Source: Halobacillus massiliensis (GTDB lineage: Bacteria; Bacillota; Bacilli; Bacillales; Halobacillaceae). From it: DNA of 64,000 bases. Under the pieces are notes generated by a model, which was given only the letters and a program-made list of their open reading frames with translations, was not told the DNA's origin and ran no database searches. The stretch is taken from the NCBI RefSeq assembly GCF_900166625.1, contig NZ_LT800499.1, positions 3,731,213 through 3,795,212 on the forward strand, given 5' to 3'. Every line of letters begins with the position of its first letter. The stretch's first letter is position 1. Below are positions 51,100 through 60,883 of the stretch, piece by piece. The position numbers and the translations under genes were made by a program.

Positions 51100-53235
51100 T
51101 TAAGCTTTCTTTTTGTCAAAATCAAATTTAATTTTATAGTCTTCATCCAGTGTTAATGCAGTACTAAATGATTTCTTTCCTTTAAACCCTTTTAGGACCT
51201 TCGTTCGTTTCTTCTCACATAACGTTTTTATCATATTACTTGTTAATGTCTTTCCAGCTAATCTTTTTGGAAAGGTAACTGTACATCCTTCTTTATAATT
51301 GGAACAGGCGTAAAATTTATAGCGGTCGATAATTGAACCCGTTGAACAGGCCGGGCATTTAGCGACAGGCTCATTCCACTTTTTCTTTTCTCCCGTACTC
51401 TTCACTTGAACCTGCTGAATCGAATCGGGAGTCTCTTGAATGAGCTTTTCAATAAACTGACCCGTCTGCTTAAGAAACACTTGCTGTGATCCTTCACCAC
51501 TGCCTATTTTCTTTAAATATGATTCCCACTTTGCTGTCAGAGATGGACTTGACAGCAGCGTACCTTCAATGGCTTCACAAAGCATAATTCCTTTAGAAGT
51601 GATATAAACGTTGTTCTTTTTTACTTCTATATATTTCTGTGCCTTAATTGTCTCAATAATACTGGAACGGGTGGCTTCAGTTCCGAGCCCTTCGACTTCT
51701 TTTAAAATCTCTACATCTTCCACATCGTCCATCAGCTTTCCACATGTTTTCATCATGTTGATCAGCTGGCCTTCGGTATATGGTTTAGGCGGCTGTGTCA
51801 TGCTCTCTTTTATATGAACATGTGCACCTACCTGTTCGCCTTTTTGAACATGCGGCAGGTCTGCTTCCTTCTCCTGTTTTGCCTTAGGCTTTGGAAACAG
51901 TTCCTTCCAGCCGCGTTTCACTTCTCTCCTGCCTGTTGATTTAAATGGCAGGTCGTGGACATGTGTAAAAATTGTCGTTTCTTCATATACATAATCTCCG
52001 TGAAACATTGCCAGCGTCGTTGCCAGCACTTCACGGTAAATATTTTGTTCTTCACGAGTTAATCCATTCAGTTTCTTTTGTGAAGGCACAGATTTCGTTG
52101 GAATAATCGCATAGTGCTCCTGAACTTTACTGGAATTCACATAGCGTTTATTTGGCTTTAAGGAAACCGGAGAAAAGGATACATTTAACGTATCCTGATA
52201 GGCATTTAAATTTTTTACTAAATAGGAAAATTCACTTTCTGTAATAAAGTTGCAGTCCGTTCTCGGGTAAGAAACTAAACGCTTCTCATAGAGTTTCTGC
52301 ATAATTTTAAGAACTTGAGACGGAGTATATTTCCAGCGTCTGTTCGCTACACTCTGCAGCGTGGAGAGAGAATGCAGCTTCGGAGCTTTTTGATACTTCG
52401 TTTTTTTGTCTACCTTCTCAACAATCCCTGTTAAGTCTTCCTTTTCTTTAAGTCCGTGTTTATCCATAAGCGCCTGAACCTTCGCCTTGTCCTTTTCCTT
52501 TATTTCAGCAAGACCTTTATAGTCTCCATCCTTTGATTGAAAAAGTCCTTCGATCTGGTAAAACGGCTCCGATTTAAAATTCTCGATTTCCTTATGCCTT
52601 TGGTAGATTAAATAAACGGTAGGCGACTGTACACGTCCTATCGACAGGTAGCTTGCATAACCTTTTTTTTGCAAAAGCAAAGTGAACAGACGACTGGCAT
52701 TAATCCCAACAAGCCAGTCACTAATTTGACGAGCTTTCGCTTCCTCAAATAGTCGTAAGTCCTTCTCGTTCGTTTGTAAATTTTTAAAACCTTTCCGAAC
52801 TTCATCCTTCTCCAGGGAATTGATCCACAATCGTCGAACAGGCTTGCCCTTTACACCGGTTAACCGGAGAATGCTGTAGAAAATATTGGATCCTTCGCGA
52901 TCCACATCGGCCGCATTCACAATTACATCTGCCTGTTGGAACAGCTTCTTAACCGCTTGAAACTGGTCCCACTTTCCTTTAGAAACTTTTTCAAGGTAAC
53001 GGTCAGGAACGATCGGAAGCTGATCAAGCTTCCACCGCTTCCATTCTGGTTTATAATCATGAGGCTCTTTTAATTCAACAAGGTGACCGACTCCCCATGT
53101 AATCGTTGCACCATCCGGAAATGTTTCGTCCGGCTTTAACTGTATATATGTTTTTGCTTTTTCCTGAATCGTAAATGCCTCTGCATAAGCCTTGGCCTGA
53201 GAGGGCTTTTCGGCTAAGATGACCACTCGTACCAT
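51100..53235 (-). CDS. topB: DNA topoisomerase III
   Basis: A 711-residue type IA topoisomerase. The Toprim domain has ILAEKPSQAKAYAEA and NAADVDREGSN; the active-site tyrosine is Tyr323 in RLVSYPRTDCNF. A C-terminal four-cysteine finger (CPACSTG and CSNYKEGC) precedes a basic tail. It decatenates and relaxes negatively supercoiled DNA. It is monocistronic. The full length supports the start at 53235. Confidence 0.96.
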   Translation of the reverse strand: MVRVVILAEKPSQAKAYAEAFTIQEKAKTYIQLKPDETFPDGATITWGVGHLVELKEPHDYKPEWKRWKLDQLPIVPDRYLEKVSKGKWDQFQAVKKLFQQADVIVNAADVDREGSNIFYSILRLTGVKGKPVRRLWINSLEKDEVRKGFKNLQTNEKDLRLFEEAKARQISDWLVGINASRLFTLLLQKKGYASYLSIGRVQSPTVYLIYQRHKEIENFKSEPFYQIEGLFQSKDGDYKGLAEIKEKDKAKVQALMDKHGLKEKEDLTGIVEKVDKKTKYQKAPKLHSLSTLQSVANRRWKYTPSQVLKIMQKLYEKRLVSYPRTDCNFITESEFSYLVKNLNAYQDTLNVSFSPVSLKPNKRYVNSSKVQEHYAIIPTKSVPSQKKLNGLTREEQNIYREVLATTLAMFHGDYVYEETTIFTHVHDLPFKSTGRREVKRGWKELFPKPKAKQEKEADLPHVQKGEQVGAHVHIKESMTQPPKPYTEGQLINMMKTCGKLMDDVEDVEILKEVEGLGTEATRSSIIETIKAQKYIEVKKNNVYITSKGIMLCEAIEGTLLSSPSLTAKWESYLKKIGSGEGSQQVFLKQTGQFIEKLIQETPDSIQQVQVKSTGEKKKWNEPVAKCPACSTGSIIDRYKFYACSNYKEGCTVTFPKRLAGKTLTSNMIKTLCEKKRTKVLKGFKGKKSFSTALTLDEDYKIKFDFDKKKA

Positions 53236-53366
53236 GGTCTCTCCACTCCCTTCAATAGACCTTAAGATTACTATGGGATGAATTGGAAAGCAAGAGATGT
53301 GAGAGGAAGAAAATTAGATTAAATCTATTGTACTTTTAAAGTATGACGTTCTGCTGCAGACTGTAT

Positions 53367-53398
53367 GAAAAAAAGCCTTACATTCAAACAACTGTAAG
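53367..53398 (-). terminator. Terminator after larA
   Basis: CTTACA (53377-53382) and TGTAAG (53393-53398) form a stem; on the minus strand GC and a run of seven T follow. Confidence 0.7.
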
Positions 53399-53467
53399 AC
53401 TTACAAAGAATGCTCCCATTTTACAATGTAATCTGCCTCTAAACTTGTTCTCTACATAACTATGTTA

Positions 53468-54730
53468 TTATTCTTCCACATAAGGGATCGTTAGCGGTCC
53501 TAACGGGAGAACAGCTATACTCATATCTTCCCCGTACGTTTCCTTCAAATCCAGGATCGTTTGTTCAATGGAATCTATAGGATGCAGCATAGCCCCTTTG
53601 ACTTGTTCATTTGTCAGAGTAGAATAAATGTGAACATCGGCCCATACTTGAACAACCGCTTGCTTCTGGACTTGCCATTGATCAAACATCTTAAATTCCG
53701 GGTCATTGATCATGTTCAGCAATTCCTGCGGCGACTCGGCCATATCAAAAATCTTTGAATAGTTTCCGTGGTCTGGGAGTCCATCTGAACATTCTGCAGC
53801 TACAATAATGGATCCGCCTTTTTTAACAATTTTGTGGGCAGCACTCATTCCTTTTACGGCCTGATATAAGTTTTGATCCAGAGGATAACCAGAGTTGGAG
53901 ACTATGACAACATCGAATCGTTCTTCACATTTAAACATCGAATGTTCTTTAGCAAAATCGCAGCCTATATCATGAGCTTCATATAATTCACCAGCAAACA
54001 CCTTTGTAATGTCTTTCTCCCGGTTCAAGGTAACGTTCAGCATAAAATCAGGTTTACAGTAACTATTGATTTCACGGGTCATATCTTGAACCGGGTTATT
54101 CACCATATTGCCCCAGGTCGATAAAGGATCACCAATCATCCGGGCATTATGAAAGGTCATAATCGTTTCAATTCCCGCAATACCAGGCATAATTCCTTTT
54201 GGCCCTCCGGAAAACCCTGCAAAAAAATGCGGTTCAATAAACCCTGTTACAATACGAAAGTCGGATTCTACATAATCTTTATTTAAATAGATATCACATC
54301 CAAATTTACTTTCCCCCAAATTAACGAGCTGCTCCTTATCGTGACATCGATTGTTTACGATGCGGATATTGTCGACGACCCACTCGCCCAGCATCTCAAT
54401 AAATTCTTCTCTTGTTTGGTCACGGTGAGTTCCCGTACCGTTAATAATGACAAAATTCTCAAGAGGCACATGGTCCAATTCTTCAATCAATAAAGGGACC
54501 AATATATGATTTGGAGTAGGACGTGTGATATCACTGATTACAATCGAGACAATGTCCGTAGGGGCGACAAGATTTTTCAAAGAATCTTGCCCGATTGGCT
54601 TCCTCAAAGCCTCTCGGACAGCTTGCTTTTCATCTTTCAATTTCGGTAAATTTTTCGGTTCTATAATTAATGAATGGTCTGGAAGATCAACAGATAAACC
54701 GTCTTTTCCATATAAAATTTCGGTTTTCAT
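53468..54730 (-). CDS. larA: Nickel-dependent lactate racemase
   Basis: A 420-residue LarA with all key residues of the L. plantarum enzyme at equivalent spacing: His102 in GTGTHRDQT, His168 and Lys178 in EPHFFAGFSGGPKG, and His194 in MTFHNARM. The intervals of 66, 10 and 16 residues equal those of His108, His174, Lys184 and His200. The lysine carries the nickel-pincer nucleotide. It interconverts D- and L-lactate or a close 2-hydroxy acid. It is a single gene; cofactor genes larB, larC and larE must lie elsewhere. Confidence 0.88.
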   Translation of the reverse strand: MKTEILYGKDGLSVDLPDHSLIIEPKNLPKLKDEKQAVREALRKPIGQDSLKNLVAPTDIVSIVISDITRPTPNHILVPLLIEELDHVPLENFVIINGTGTHRDQTREEFIEMLGEWVVDNIRIVNNRCHDKEQLVNLGESKFGCDIYLNKDYVESDFRIVTGFIEPHFFAGFSGGPKGIMPGIAGIETIMTFHNARMIGDPLSTWGNMVNNPVQDMTREINSYCKPDFMLNVTLNREKDITKVFAGELYEAHDIGCDFAKEHSMFKCEERFDVVIVSNSGYPLDQNLYQAVKGMSAAHKIVKKGGSIIVAAECSDGLPDHGNYSKIFDMAESPQELLNMINDPEFKMFDQWQVQKQAVVQVWADVHIYSTLTNEQVKGAMLHPIDSIEQTILDLKETYGEDMSIAVLPLGPLTIPYVEE

Positions 54731-54830
54731 AACTTCCCTCCTTGCACTATTAATTTTATCATAATATGGCTATCGCATTTCTGAAAGTAATGAAAAATCA
54801 GTTATTTTGAACCTTGTACTTACGAAAAGT

Positions 54831-54867
54831 AAAAAGAGATCAATCCAAACGCTTGGAATTGATCTCT
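54831..54867 (-). terminator. Terminator after the prolyl hydroxylase gene
   Basis: AGAGATCAAT (54835-54844) and ATTGATCTCT (54858-54867) form a perfect 10-bp stem; on the minus strand it is followed by TTTTT. Confidence 0.9.
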
Positions 54868-54911
54868 TATCGATTGAGAATGTAGTTTTGAAGTAAAAGC
54901 TAAAGCTCTTC

Positions 54912-55550
54912 TTACCGATACTGCTTTCTTCGAACCCACATCGTCGCTGCCCATTTCTCTCGAGCAGTCACAGGGTAACCACCATGGAGGGTACGCTCAT
55001 TGATCACAGGATTTGAATAAAAATATTCAAAGTACACACCCATACCTTTATGAGGGGACACCGATAAATTCATTTTTGGGAAGTAGGTTTCTCCTCCCTC
55101 TTCTACATCATTTAAGTAAAGAACAAGCGTGCTGATTCTCGGATTGTTCACTGTTTTGACTTTTGATTTAAAGTAATCGTAATGTGCTTTATATTCCTGA
55201 CCTTGTTTGTAATTTAAAATATGAAGTCCTTCCCCATGTTCGACGGGTACGTTCATAATTTGGGCTATTCTCTTTTCGATCCTGGCTGCAGTGATATCAT
55301 CATCTGGCAAAAAGGTGCTGCTGCTCGTCCGAATGTTATTCACTTCATGCTGTGCTCCTATTTTCGATCGGTTCAAGCGGTCTTTGGAAAGACGAATAAG
55401 CTCTTCGCATTCAGCGTCTGTAACTATATTTCCTAGTATAGCAATCTTAGGCTCTTCCATCTTAGCAATAATCGTTATTTCACGGTCTTCCGTAATAATT
55501 TTGTTCCCCGCATGATCGAAAATTGATGTTTCTTTCACATGCATTGTCAC
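54912..55550 (-). CDS. 2-Oxoglutarate/Fe(II)-dependent prolyl 4-hydroxylase
   Basis: A 212-residue dioxygenase of the double-stranded beta-helix fold. Iron ligands are His123 and Asp125 in YKAHYDYF and His189 in RTLHGGYPV; Lys199 in REKWAATMW should bind 2-oxoglutarate. The sequence resembles B. anthracis P4H over its whole length. It hydroxylates peptidyl proline, in that species on collagen-like or other protein targets. The start is GTG 55550; ATG two codons in is possible. A small ACGCTT/AAGCGT hairpin (55581-55598) lies in its leader. Confidence 0.9.
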   Translation of the reverse strand: MTMHVKETSIFDHAGNKIITEDREITIIAKMEEPKIAILGNIVTDAECEELIRLSKDRLNRSKIGAQHEVNNIRTSSSTFLPDDDITAARIEKRIAQIMNVPVEHGEGLHILNYKQGQEYKAHYDYFKSKVKTVNNPRISTLVLYLNDVEEGGETYFPKMNLSVSPHKGMGVYFEYFYSNPVINERTLHGGYPVTAREKWAATMWVRRKQYR

Positions 55551-55773
55551 TTTTCATCAACCTCTTCTGTCATTGATAAAACGCTTACAAAAAAGCGTAT
55601 ATCCTCGAGGAAATAAAAGGATACAATGATATAATATCACCATTTTACTATTTTTTCTTTATTTTCCATAAATTTTACAATAAAAGTTTTATAGTCATGA
55701 CCAGTGTCTAGTAAAATATTTTACTTAGAAAAAGCATTCCTCCAGGAAGAGGATGATTTCCTTAAAAGTTCAT

Positions 55774-56160
55774 TCAGGACTCGTCCTCTTCTCTATACGT
55801 TTTAGTCAGATAAATGACGATTGTGAAAAAACATCCTCCGAAAACAAACCCTATTTTCATCCAAAGGGTCGGGGCGATATAAAACGCAGAAAATAGAAAA
55901 GAAAACCAGATCATAATGAGCATTGAGATTTTCGCTTTCACAGGGATCCCTCTGCCTGATTTATAATTTTGAATGTACGTGCCGAACCATTTGTTCGTCA
56001 TCAGCCAGTTGTATAGACGATCAGAGCTACGAACATAACATGCTGCCGTTAACAACAAGAAGGGAGTAGTCGGCACGAGTGGCAAAACGATTCCAAATAC
56101 TCCGAGAACAAGCGAAATACTTCCTATTATAACTAAAATGATTCTTACAAATTGTTTCAT
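55774..56160 (-). CDS. DUF454 (YbaN-like) small membrane protein
   Basis: A 128-residue protein with three or four hydrophobic segments (IILVIIGSISLVLGVFGIVL at the start) and the family motif LPLVPTTPFLLLTAACYVRSSDRLYNWL followed by WFGTYIQNYKSGRGIPVKAK. YbaN proteins are inner-membrane proteins of unknown function. It is a single gene, downstream of the pan-like operon and separated from it by that operon's terminator. Confidence 0.88.
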   Translation of the reverse strand: MKQFVRIILVIIGSISLVLGVFGIVLPLVPTTPFLLLTAACYVRSSDRLYNWLMTNKWFGTYIQNYKSGRGIPVKAKISMLIMIWFSFLFSAFYIAPTLWMKIGFVFGGCFFTIVIYLTKTYREEDES

Positions 56161-56274
56161 GAGTAAACTCCTTAACCCATAAGGTATAACTTCTTCCTAT
56201 TCCCATCGTAACCTTGATACTATTAATTATTCCAGCGTTACTGCTCAACAATTCTTACCAAATACCTCACTATC

Positions 56275-56310
56275 CAAAAAAATCCTCCTGCCTTTAATTT
56301 CGGCAAGAGG
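56275..56310 (-). terminator. Terminator of the pantothenate-type operon
   Basis: CCTCcTGCC (56284-56292) pairs with GGCAaGAGG (56302-56310); on the minus strand a run of T follows (56275-56282). It ends the six-gene operon that starts at 62628. Confidence 0.82.
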
Positions 56311-56382
56311 TGATAAATCAACCTTTATTTAATATTATTCTCAGCTTTCAATCCTGAGATAAGCTAACTACGCCTAAGAGTT

Positions 56383-57828
56383 TTATCTGTATTTAATAGC
56401 CACATTTTTGACAGTAGTATAATTCTTCAATGCTTCCAGCCCTTTTTCACGGCCAAAACCGCTCTTTTTAAACCCTCCAAAAGGCATCTGGATCCCACCG
56501 CCTGCTCCATAGTTATTGATAAAAACCTGGCCGGAGCGAATCCGGTCGGCAATTCGATGAGCCTTGCCAATGTTTTCTGTCCACACTCCTGTCACGAGTC
56601 CATATTCCGTATCATTAGCAAGACGGAGGGCCTCATCTTCTCCTTCGAATTCAAAAACGGTCAGAACAGGGCCGAATATTTCTTCCTGGGCCGCTGGGTG
56701 GTTATGATCCAGCCCGTCAATTATAGTTGGAGCTATATAATATCCGCGATCATATCCACCAATGTCTAATTGTCTGCCACCTGTAAGAATTTCCCCGTCT
56801 TTATCCGCCAGCTTAAGATAGGCGATAATTTTTTCAAATTGTGATTTAGACAAGATCGGGCCAATATCTACATCATCTTTACCGGGGCCTACCTGCAATT
56901 CCTGGAAAGCATTGGTAACTTTTTCTAAAAATTCATCCTTCACTGTGCGGTCTATTAACAAACGCGATCCTGCTGAACAAGTTTGGCCGGCATTTTGGAT
57001 GATCGCTTTGACTACACCTTGAATGGCTTTCTCCTGATCACAGTCAGCGAATACAATATTAGGCGACTTGCCGCCAAGCTCGAGGGTTACGGGGACTACA
57101 TTCTCTGCCGCAGCTTTCATAACAGAAATTCCTGTCGGCACAGACCCTGTAAAGGTGACATGGTTAATATCAGGGTGTCCAGCCAGGCTTGCTCCTGCTT
57201 CCTTCCCGTATCCGGTTACCAAATTGAATACACCCGGCAGCAGATCCGTTTCATCAAAAAACTGCGCCAGCCGGTATGCAGTAGCTGGTGTGTCTTCAGC
57301 ACTTTTAACTACAGCGGTATTCCCTGTCGCTATGGCTGCTGCGACGCTCCTTGAGATGATTTGGATCGGATAATTCCACGGAACAATATGTGCGGTGACA
57401 CCAACTGGTTCTCTTACTGTAAAATCGAGAATGCCGTCTTCAATAGGGATGGTTTCTCCCAATATTTTATCAGCCACTCCTCCGTAAAACTCAAAATAAC
57501 GAGCGGCTGCTTCCACATCTGCCTTTGCTTGAGTAAGCGGCTTACCGACATCCTGTGTTTCCATCATGGCGAGGGATTCTTTTTCCTCGCGAATTCTGTG
57601 AGCTATTTTATTTAACAGGTAACCTCTTTCATGTGGTTTAACTTTTTTCCATTCTTCGCTTTCGAATGCTTTCCTTGCAGCTTCGACTGCCTTATCAACA
57701 TCTTCTTTGCTTCCTTGTGGAATTTTCCCATAAACACTCTGATCAGCTGGATCCATGACATCGATGAACTTACCACTGGTGGACTCCTTCCATTGGTTGT
57801 TAATATACATGAGCATTTCTTTCATCAC
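56383..57828 (-). CDS. Aldehyde dehydrogenase, candidate 4-dehydropantoate dehydrogenase
   Basis: A 481-residue NAD-dependent aldehyde dehydrogenase like betaine-aldehyde dehydrogenases: VPWNYPIQ (Asn152), LELGGKSPN (Glu250) and the nucleophile in GQTCSAGSR (Cys284). It is the last gene of the operon; its start directly follows the SDR stop codon. General aldehyde oxidation is certain; the substrate is inferred from the operon, where an SDR alcohol dehydrogenase would make an aldehyde from pantoate and this enzyme would give 3,3-dimethylmalate. Confidence 0.85.
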   Translation of the reverse strand: MMKEMLMYINNQWKESTSGKFIDVMDPADQSVYGKIPQGSKEDVDKAVEAARKAFESEEWKKVKPHERGYLLNKIAHRIREEKESLAMMETQDVGKPLTQAKADVEAAARYFEFYGGVADKILGETIPIEDGILDFTVREPVGVTAHIVPWNYPIQIISRSVAAAIATGNTAVVKSAEDTPATAYRLAQFFDETDLLPGVFNLVTGYGKEAGASLAGHPDINHVTFTGSVPTGISVMKAAAENVVPVTLELGGKSPNIVFADCDQEKAIQGVVKAIIQNAGQTCSAGSRLLIDRTVKDEFLEKVTNAFQELQVGPGKDDVDIGPILSKSQFEKIIAYLKLADKDGEILTGGRQLDIGGYDRGYYIAPTIIDGLDHNHPAAQEEIFGPVLTVFEFEGEDEALRLANDTEYGLVTGVWTENIGKAHRIADRIRSGQVFINNYGAGGGIQMPFGGFKKSGFGREKGLEALKNYTTVKNVAIKYR

Positions 57829-58575
57829 TTAAAGTCCCCTTCCTCCATCAACGTGGAGCACGGCTCCTGTTACCATCATTGCCTCATCAGTCAAAAGAAA
57901 AGAAACGGATGCTGCGATATCTTTTGGTGTCACCAGTTCTCCCATTGGGACACTTTGCTTAAAAATGGTCTCTTTAGCCTGATCAACGTCTGTGCCGGCT
58001 GCTGCAAATTGGCCCAGCATGCTCGTATCACAGGGCCCGGGATGAACGGTATTAACACGGACTTTATGTTCAGCCAATTCAATGGCCAACGCTTTTGAAA
58101 AGCTTTCAGCCGCTCCTTTTGAGGCAATATAAGATTGCAGACCAGGGCGTGGTCTTACGGCAGATATGGAAGCAATATTTACAATCGAACCTTTTTGATT
58201 ACTTTTCATATATTTAGCCGCTTCCCGACAAGTTAAAAAAAGCATGGTCGTATTAATGTCGATCAGCTTTCGCCATTCACTCAAACTGACGGATTCAATC
58301 GGTGCCGCCTGCTGGGCGATTCCTGCCGAGTTAACAAGGCCGTCTATTTTACCGAAGGTGTCGTTAGATTCCTGAAAGATTTTTTCAACTTGGAATTCAT
58401 CAAGCATATTCCCTTTTATAACAAGGAGCCTTTCATGACTAAGTTCCTGGAGTTTATCTGTCTGAATATCACATGCCGTTACCATTGCTCCTTTTTCAAG
58501 CAGCCTCTCAACAATGGAAATCCCCATTCCGCCATTGGCCCCTGTGACGACGATTGCATGATTTTCAAGATTCAT
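57829..58575 (-). CDS. Short-chain dehydrogenase/reductase, candidate pantoate 4-dehydrogenase
   Basis: A 248-residue classical SDR: cofactor motif TGANGGMG (residues 11-18), NSAG, the catalytic Ser136/138, Tyr149 and Lys153 (YIASK), and the C-terminal VDGG. Asp36 in ACDIQTD suggests NAD preference. Its start overlaps the previous gene by four bases and its stop touches the aldehyde dehydrogenase start. In the proposed pathway it oxidises the primary alcohol of D-pantoate. The SDR family is too broad to prove this from sequence. Confidence 0.85.
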   Translation of the reverse strand: MNLENHAIVVTGANGGMGISIVERLLEKGAMVTACDIQTDKLQELSHERLLVIKGNMLDEFQVEKIFQESNDTFGKIDGLVNSAGIAQQAAPIESVSLSEWRKLIDINTTMLFLTCREAAKYMKSNQKGSIVNIASISAVRPRPGLQSYIASKGAAESFSKALAIELAEHKVRVNTVHPGPCDTSMLGQFAAAGTDVDQAKETIFKQSVPMGELVTPKDIAASVSFLLTDEAMMVTGAVLHVDGGRGL

Positions 58576-59651
58576 ACTTTTACCTCCTCCAGCTGTTTTC
58601 GTACGTTTGACCGTATCGCTTCTCCCATTTCTCCCGTCGTGTGCTCTCCACCCAAATCTTTTGTCCGATATCCTTCTGCAAGGGTTTTTTCAATTGCTTC
58701 CACTATGATGTTATGTAAATCTTTTCTCCCCAGATGATCCAGCATGAGCGCTGTCGACCAGATTTGTGCAATCGGATTGGCCATTCCTTTACCGGCAATA
58801 TCAGGGGCCGATCCGTGTACTGGTTCGAACATGGAAGGATAATCTCCCGATGGATTCAAGTTGCCTGAAGGAGAAATGCCAAGCCCTCCTACAAGAGCGG
58901 ATCCTAGATCAGAAAGGATATCTCCAAATAAATTTGAAGCTAACACAACTCGAAAAGTGTGAGGACGCTGAACGAAATAGGCAGCCAATGCATCAACATA
59001 CACTTTCTCGAATTCTACTTCAGGAAATTCATCGGCGGCTTTCTCCACCACTTCATCCCAGAATTTCATAGAATGAATGACCGCATTCGATTTGGTTGCA
59101 CTTGTAACGCTTTCTCCATTATCTTTAGCATAATGAAAAGCAAAATCAGCTGCCCTCCTAATTCCTTTTTCCGTCATGATGGTATTCTGGACGACCATCG
59201 CTTCACTGGTATGGTCATACAGCCTTCCTCCGGAATTAGAATACTCTCCTTCGGCATTTTCTCGAATGATAACAAAGTCCACATCCTCACTGTCGGTTAA
59301 AGGAGAATGAATGCCTGATAACTTTTTAACAGGGCGAAAATTAATATACTGATTAAATTGTTTTCTGATCGGCATGATAAACTCCCAGACGGTAACTTCA
59401 TCAGGTACTCTGGCATCCCCCATAGCACCAAACAGGATGGCATCAAACGAACGAAGCTTTTCCAACCCGTCTTCCGGCATCATTCTCCCATGTTCCAAAT
59501 AGTATTCGGAATTCCAGGAGAACTCGTTCATTTCAAAAGAAACCGTCTTATCGTATTTTTCGATGTCTTGTAAAAGCAGTACAGCTTCTTTCATTACTTC
59601 TGGACCTATTCCATCTCCCGGCAAGACAGCAATCGACGTCTTTTCTCTCAA
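58572..59651 (-). CDS. Isopropylmalate/D-malate/tartrate dehydrogenase-family enzyme, candidate dimethylmalate dehydrogenase
   Basis: A 359-residue metal- and NAD-dependent beta-decarboxylating dehydrogenase. Visible features are LPGDGIGPEVMKEA, the substrate arginines in RKQFNQYINFRPVK, IIRENAEGEYSNSGGR, the metal aspartates in VVLASNLFGDILSDLGS and the NAD loop VHGSAPDIAGKGMANP. The EGEYSN form is typical of the D-malate/tartrate dehydrogenase branch, not LeuB. It oxidises and decarboxylates (R)-malate-like acids. (R)-3,3-dimethylmalate, the pantoate oxidation product, is such a compound and would give 2-oxoisovalerate. It overlaps both neighbours by 4 bp. Confidence 0.85.
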   Translation of the reverse strand: MREKTSIAVLPGDGIGPEVMKEAVLLLQDIEKYDKTVSFEMNEFSWNSEYYLEHGRMMPEDGLEKLRSFDAILFGAMGDARVPDEVTVWEFIMPIRKQFNQYINFRPVKKLSGIHSPLTDSEDVDFVIIRENAEGEYSNSGGRLYDHTSEAMVVQNTIMTEKGIRRAADFAFHYAKDNGESVTSATKSNAVIHSMKFWDEVVEKAADEFPEVEFEKVYVDALAAYFVQRPHTFRVVLASNLFGDILSDLGSALVGGLGISPSGNLNPSGDYPSMFEPVHGSAPDIAGKGMANPIAQIWSTALMLDHLGRKDLHNIIVEAIEKTLAEGYRTKDLGGEHTTGEMGEAIRSNVRKQLEEVKV

Positions 59652-60880
59652 TTCACCTCACCCTTTTCATTTAAAAAGTGCAGGGCGGTTTCACGATAGA
59701 TTTCCGTCGTTTCTGCGAGTTCTTCCACCTCTACATATTCATTGATTTGGTGAGGGAGATCCCTGTCTCCTGCTCCAATTGTTACAATTGGTACTCCGGC
59801 CATATGCAGGAAAGTACCATCTGTTGCTCCAGGCACACCATTGTAAACGGGTTCTTTTTCCATTACTTTTCGTACAGCATTGGATACTGATTGAACGATC
59901 GGTTCATTCCTATCGGTTTCTGTCCATGGCCGGTCTTCCACCACTTCGAATTCCATGCGAAAGTCTTCATCTTCTTCTGCCAATCGATCAATAATTTTTT
60001 GCAGATCCTTTTTAAATTCTTCATGATCAAAGCCGGGAACAGAGCGGACATCCAGTGCAGCCATGCATTGTTCCGGTATGACATTAATTTGCGGTTCTCC
60101 TTTAACAGGAGCCTGAAGAATGGTTGGTGTAATGCTCGGCCAGCCGAGTGTCGGGTGTTTACCGAGACGCTGATGTTCACTTTTCTCCAGTTTCTCTAAT
60201 TCCACAATCATACGCGCCATCCGCCAGTTTGGATTAATACCGCTCCACGAAATCGCACCGTGTGCCATCTTTCCATAAGCTGTCAGCTTGATTCTCATGG
60301 CTCCCCTCTGTGTGATACAAACTTGATTCTCTTCAGGTTCACAAATGACGGCTCCATCTACACCTTTGGCCCAACCTTGTTTTATGAAATGCTTAATGCC
60401 AATCATCATGCCCTCTTCATCACAGGGAATGCACAGAATAATTCTGCCGCTCCATTCTTCTTTATCCTGCAGCAGCGAATGAACGGCTGTGATCATACAG
60501 GCGAGATTCCCTTTCGTATCATTCGTTCCTCTTCCATACATTTTCCCCTCTACAATTTCAGCGCTGAACGGCGGATGGTCCCATTGATCGTGGTCCCCTT
60601 CTGTAACGACATCTGTATGACCCTCAAAAAGCAAGGTCCTGCCTGGTTTACCTGAATCGATGACACCGATGACATTCGGCCTTCCTGGCACGACTTCTTC
60701 CACATGTGTTTCAATCCCAAGTTTTCTTAGATAATCTGCAGCGAAGCGGGCTGCTTTTTCTTCGTTGCCTCCTTCAATCCCCGGACGATAAACACTGGGA
60801 ATCTGCACTAATTTCTTTGTTAATGAAATCACTTCATCTCTATCCCTTAACCTTCGTTTTGATAGTTCCGTAGTCTGCAT
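59648..60880 (-). CDS. M20-family metallo-amidohydrolase (ArgE/DapE-like), candidate pantothenase
   Basis: A 410-residue di-zinc hydrolase with catalytic and metal motifs in LLFEGHTDVV (His88, Asp90), YGRGTNDTKG (Asp121), IPCDEEGM (Glu155, Glu156), VICEPEEN and the C-terminal DLPHQINEY. The lid domain covers about residues 195-310. The family cleaves N-acyl amino acid amide bonds. Pantothenate is the N-pantoyl amide of beta-alanine, so hydrolysis by an M20 enzyme is chemically ordinary. It is three bases after the symporter gene and overlaps the dehydrogenase gene by four. Confidence 0.85.
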   Translation of the reverse strand: MQTTELSKRRLRDRDEVISLTKKLVQIPSVYRPGIEGGNEEKAARFAADYLRKLGIETHVEEVVPGRPNVIGVIDSGKPGRTLLFEGHTDVVTEGDHDQWDHPPFSAEIVEGKMYGRGTNDTKGNLACMITAVHSLLQDKEEWSGRIILCIPCDEEGMMIGIKHFIKQGWAKGVDGAVICEPEENQVCITQRGAMRIKLTAYGKMAHGAISWSGINPNWRMARMIVELEKLEKSEHQRLGKHPTLGWPSITPTILQAPVKGEPQINVIPEQCMAALDVRSVPGFDHEEFKKDLQKIIDRLAEEDEDFRMEFEVVEDRPWTETDRNEPIVQSVSNAVRKVMEKEPVYNGVPGATDGTFLHMAGVPIVTIGAGDRDLPHQINEYVEVEELAETTEIYRETALHFLNEKGEVN

Positions 60881-60883
60881 CGT

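Noticed and set aside
55581-55598. ACGCTT/AAGCGT hairpin in the prolyl hydroxylase leader as a riboswitch
   Set aside because: Only a 6-bp stem with no conserved aptamer sequence; at most a weak attenuator.
58572-59651. LeuB of leucine biosynthesis
   Set aside because: No leuACD neighbours, and the EGEYSN motif and operon context fit the D-malate/tartrate dehydrogenase branch.
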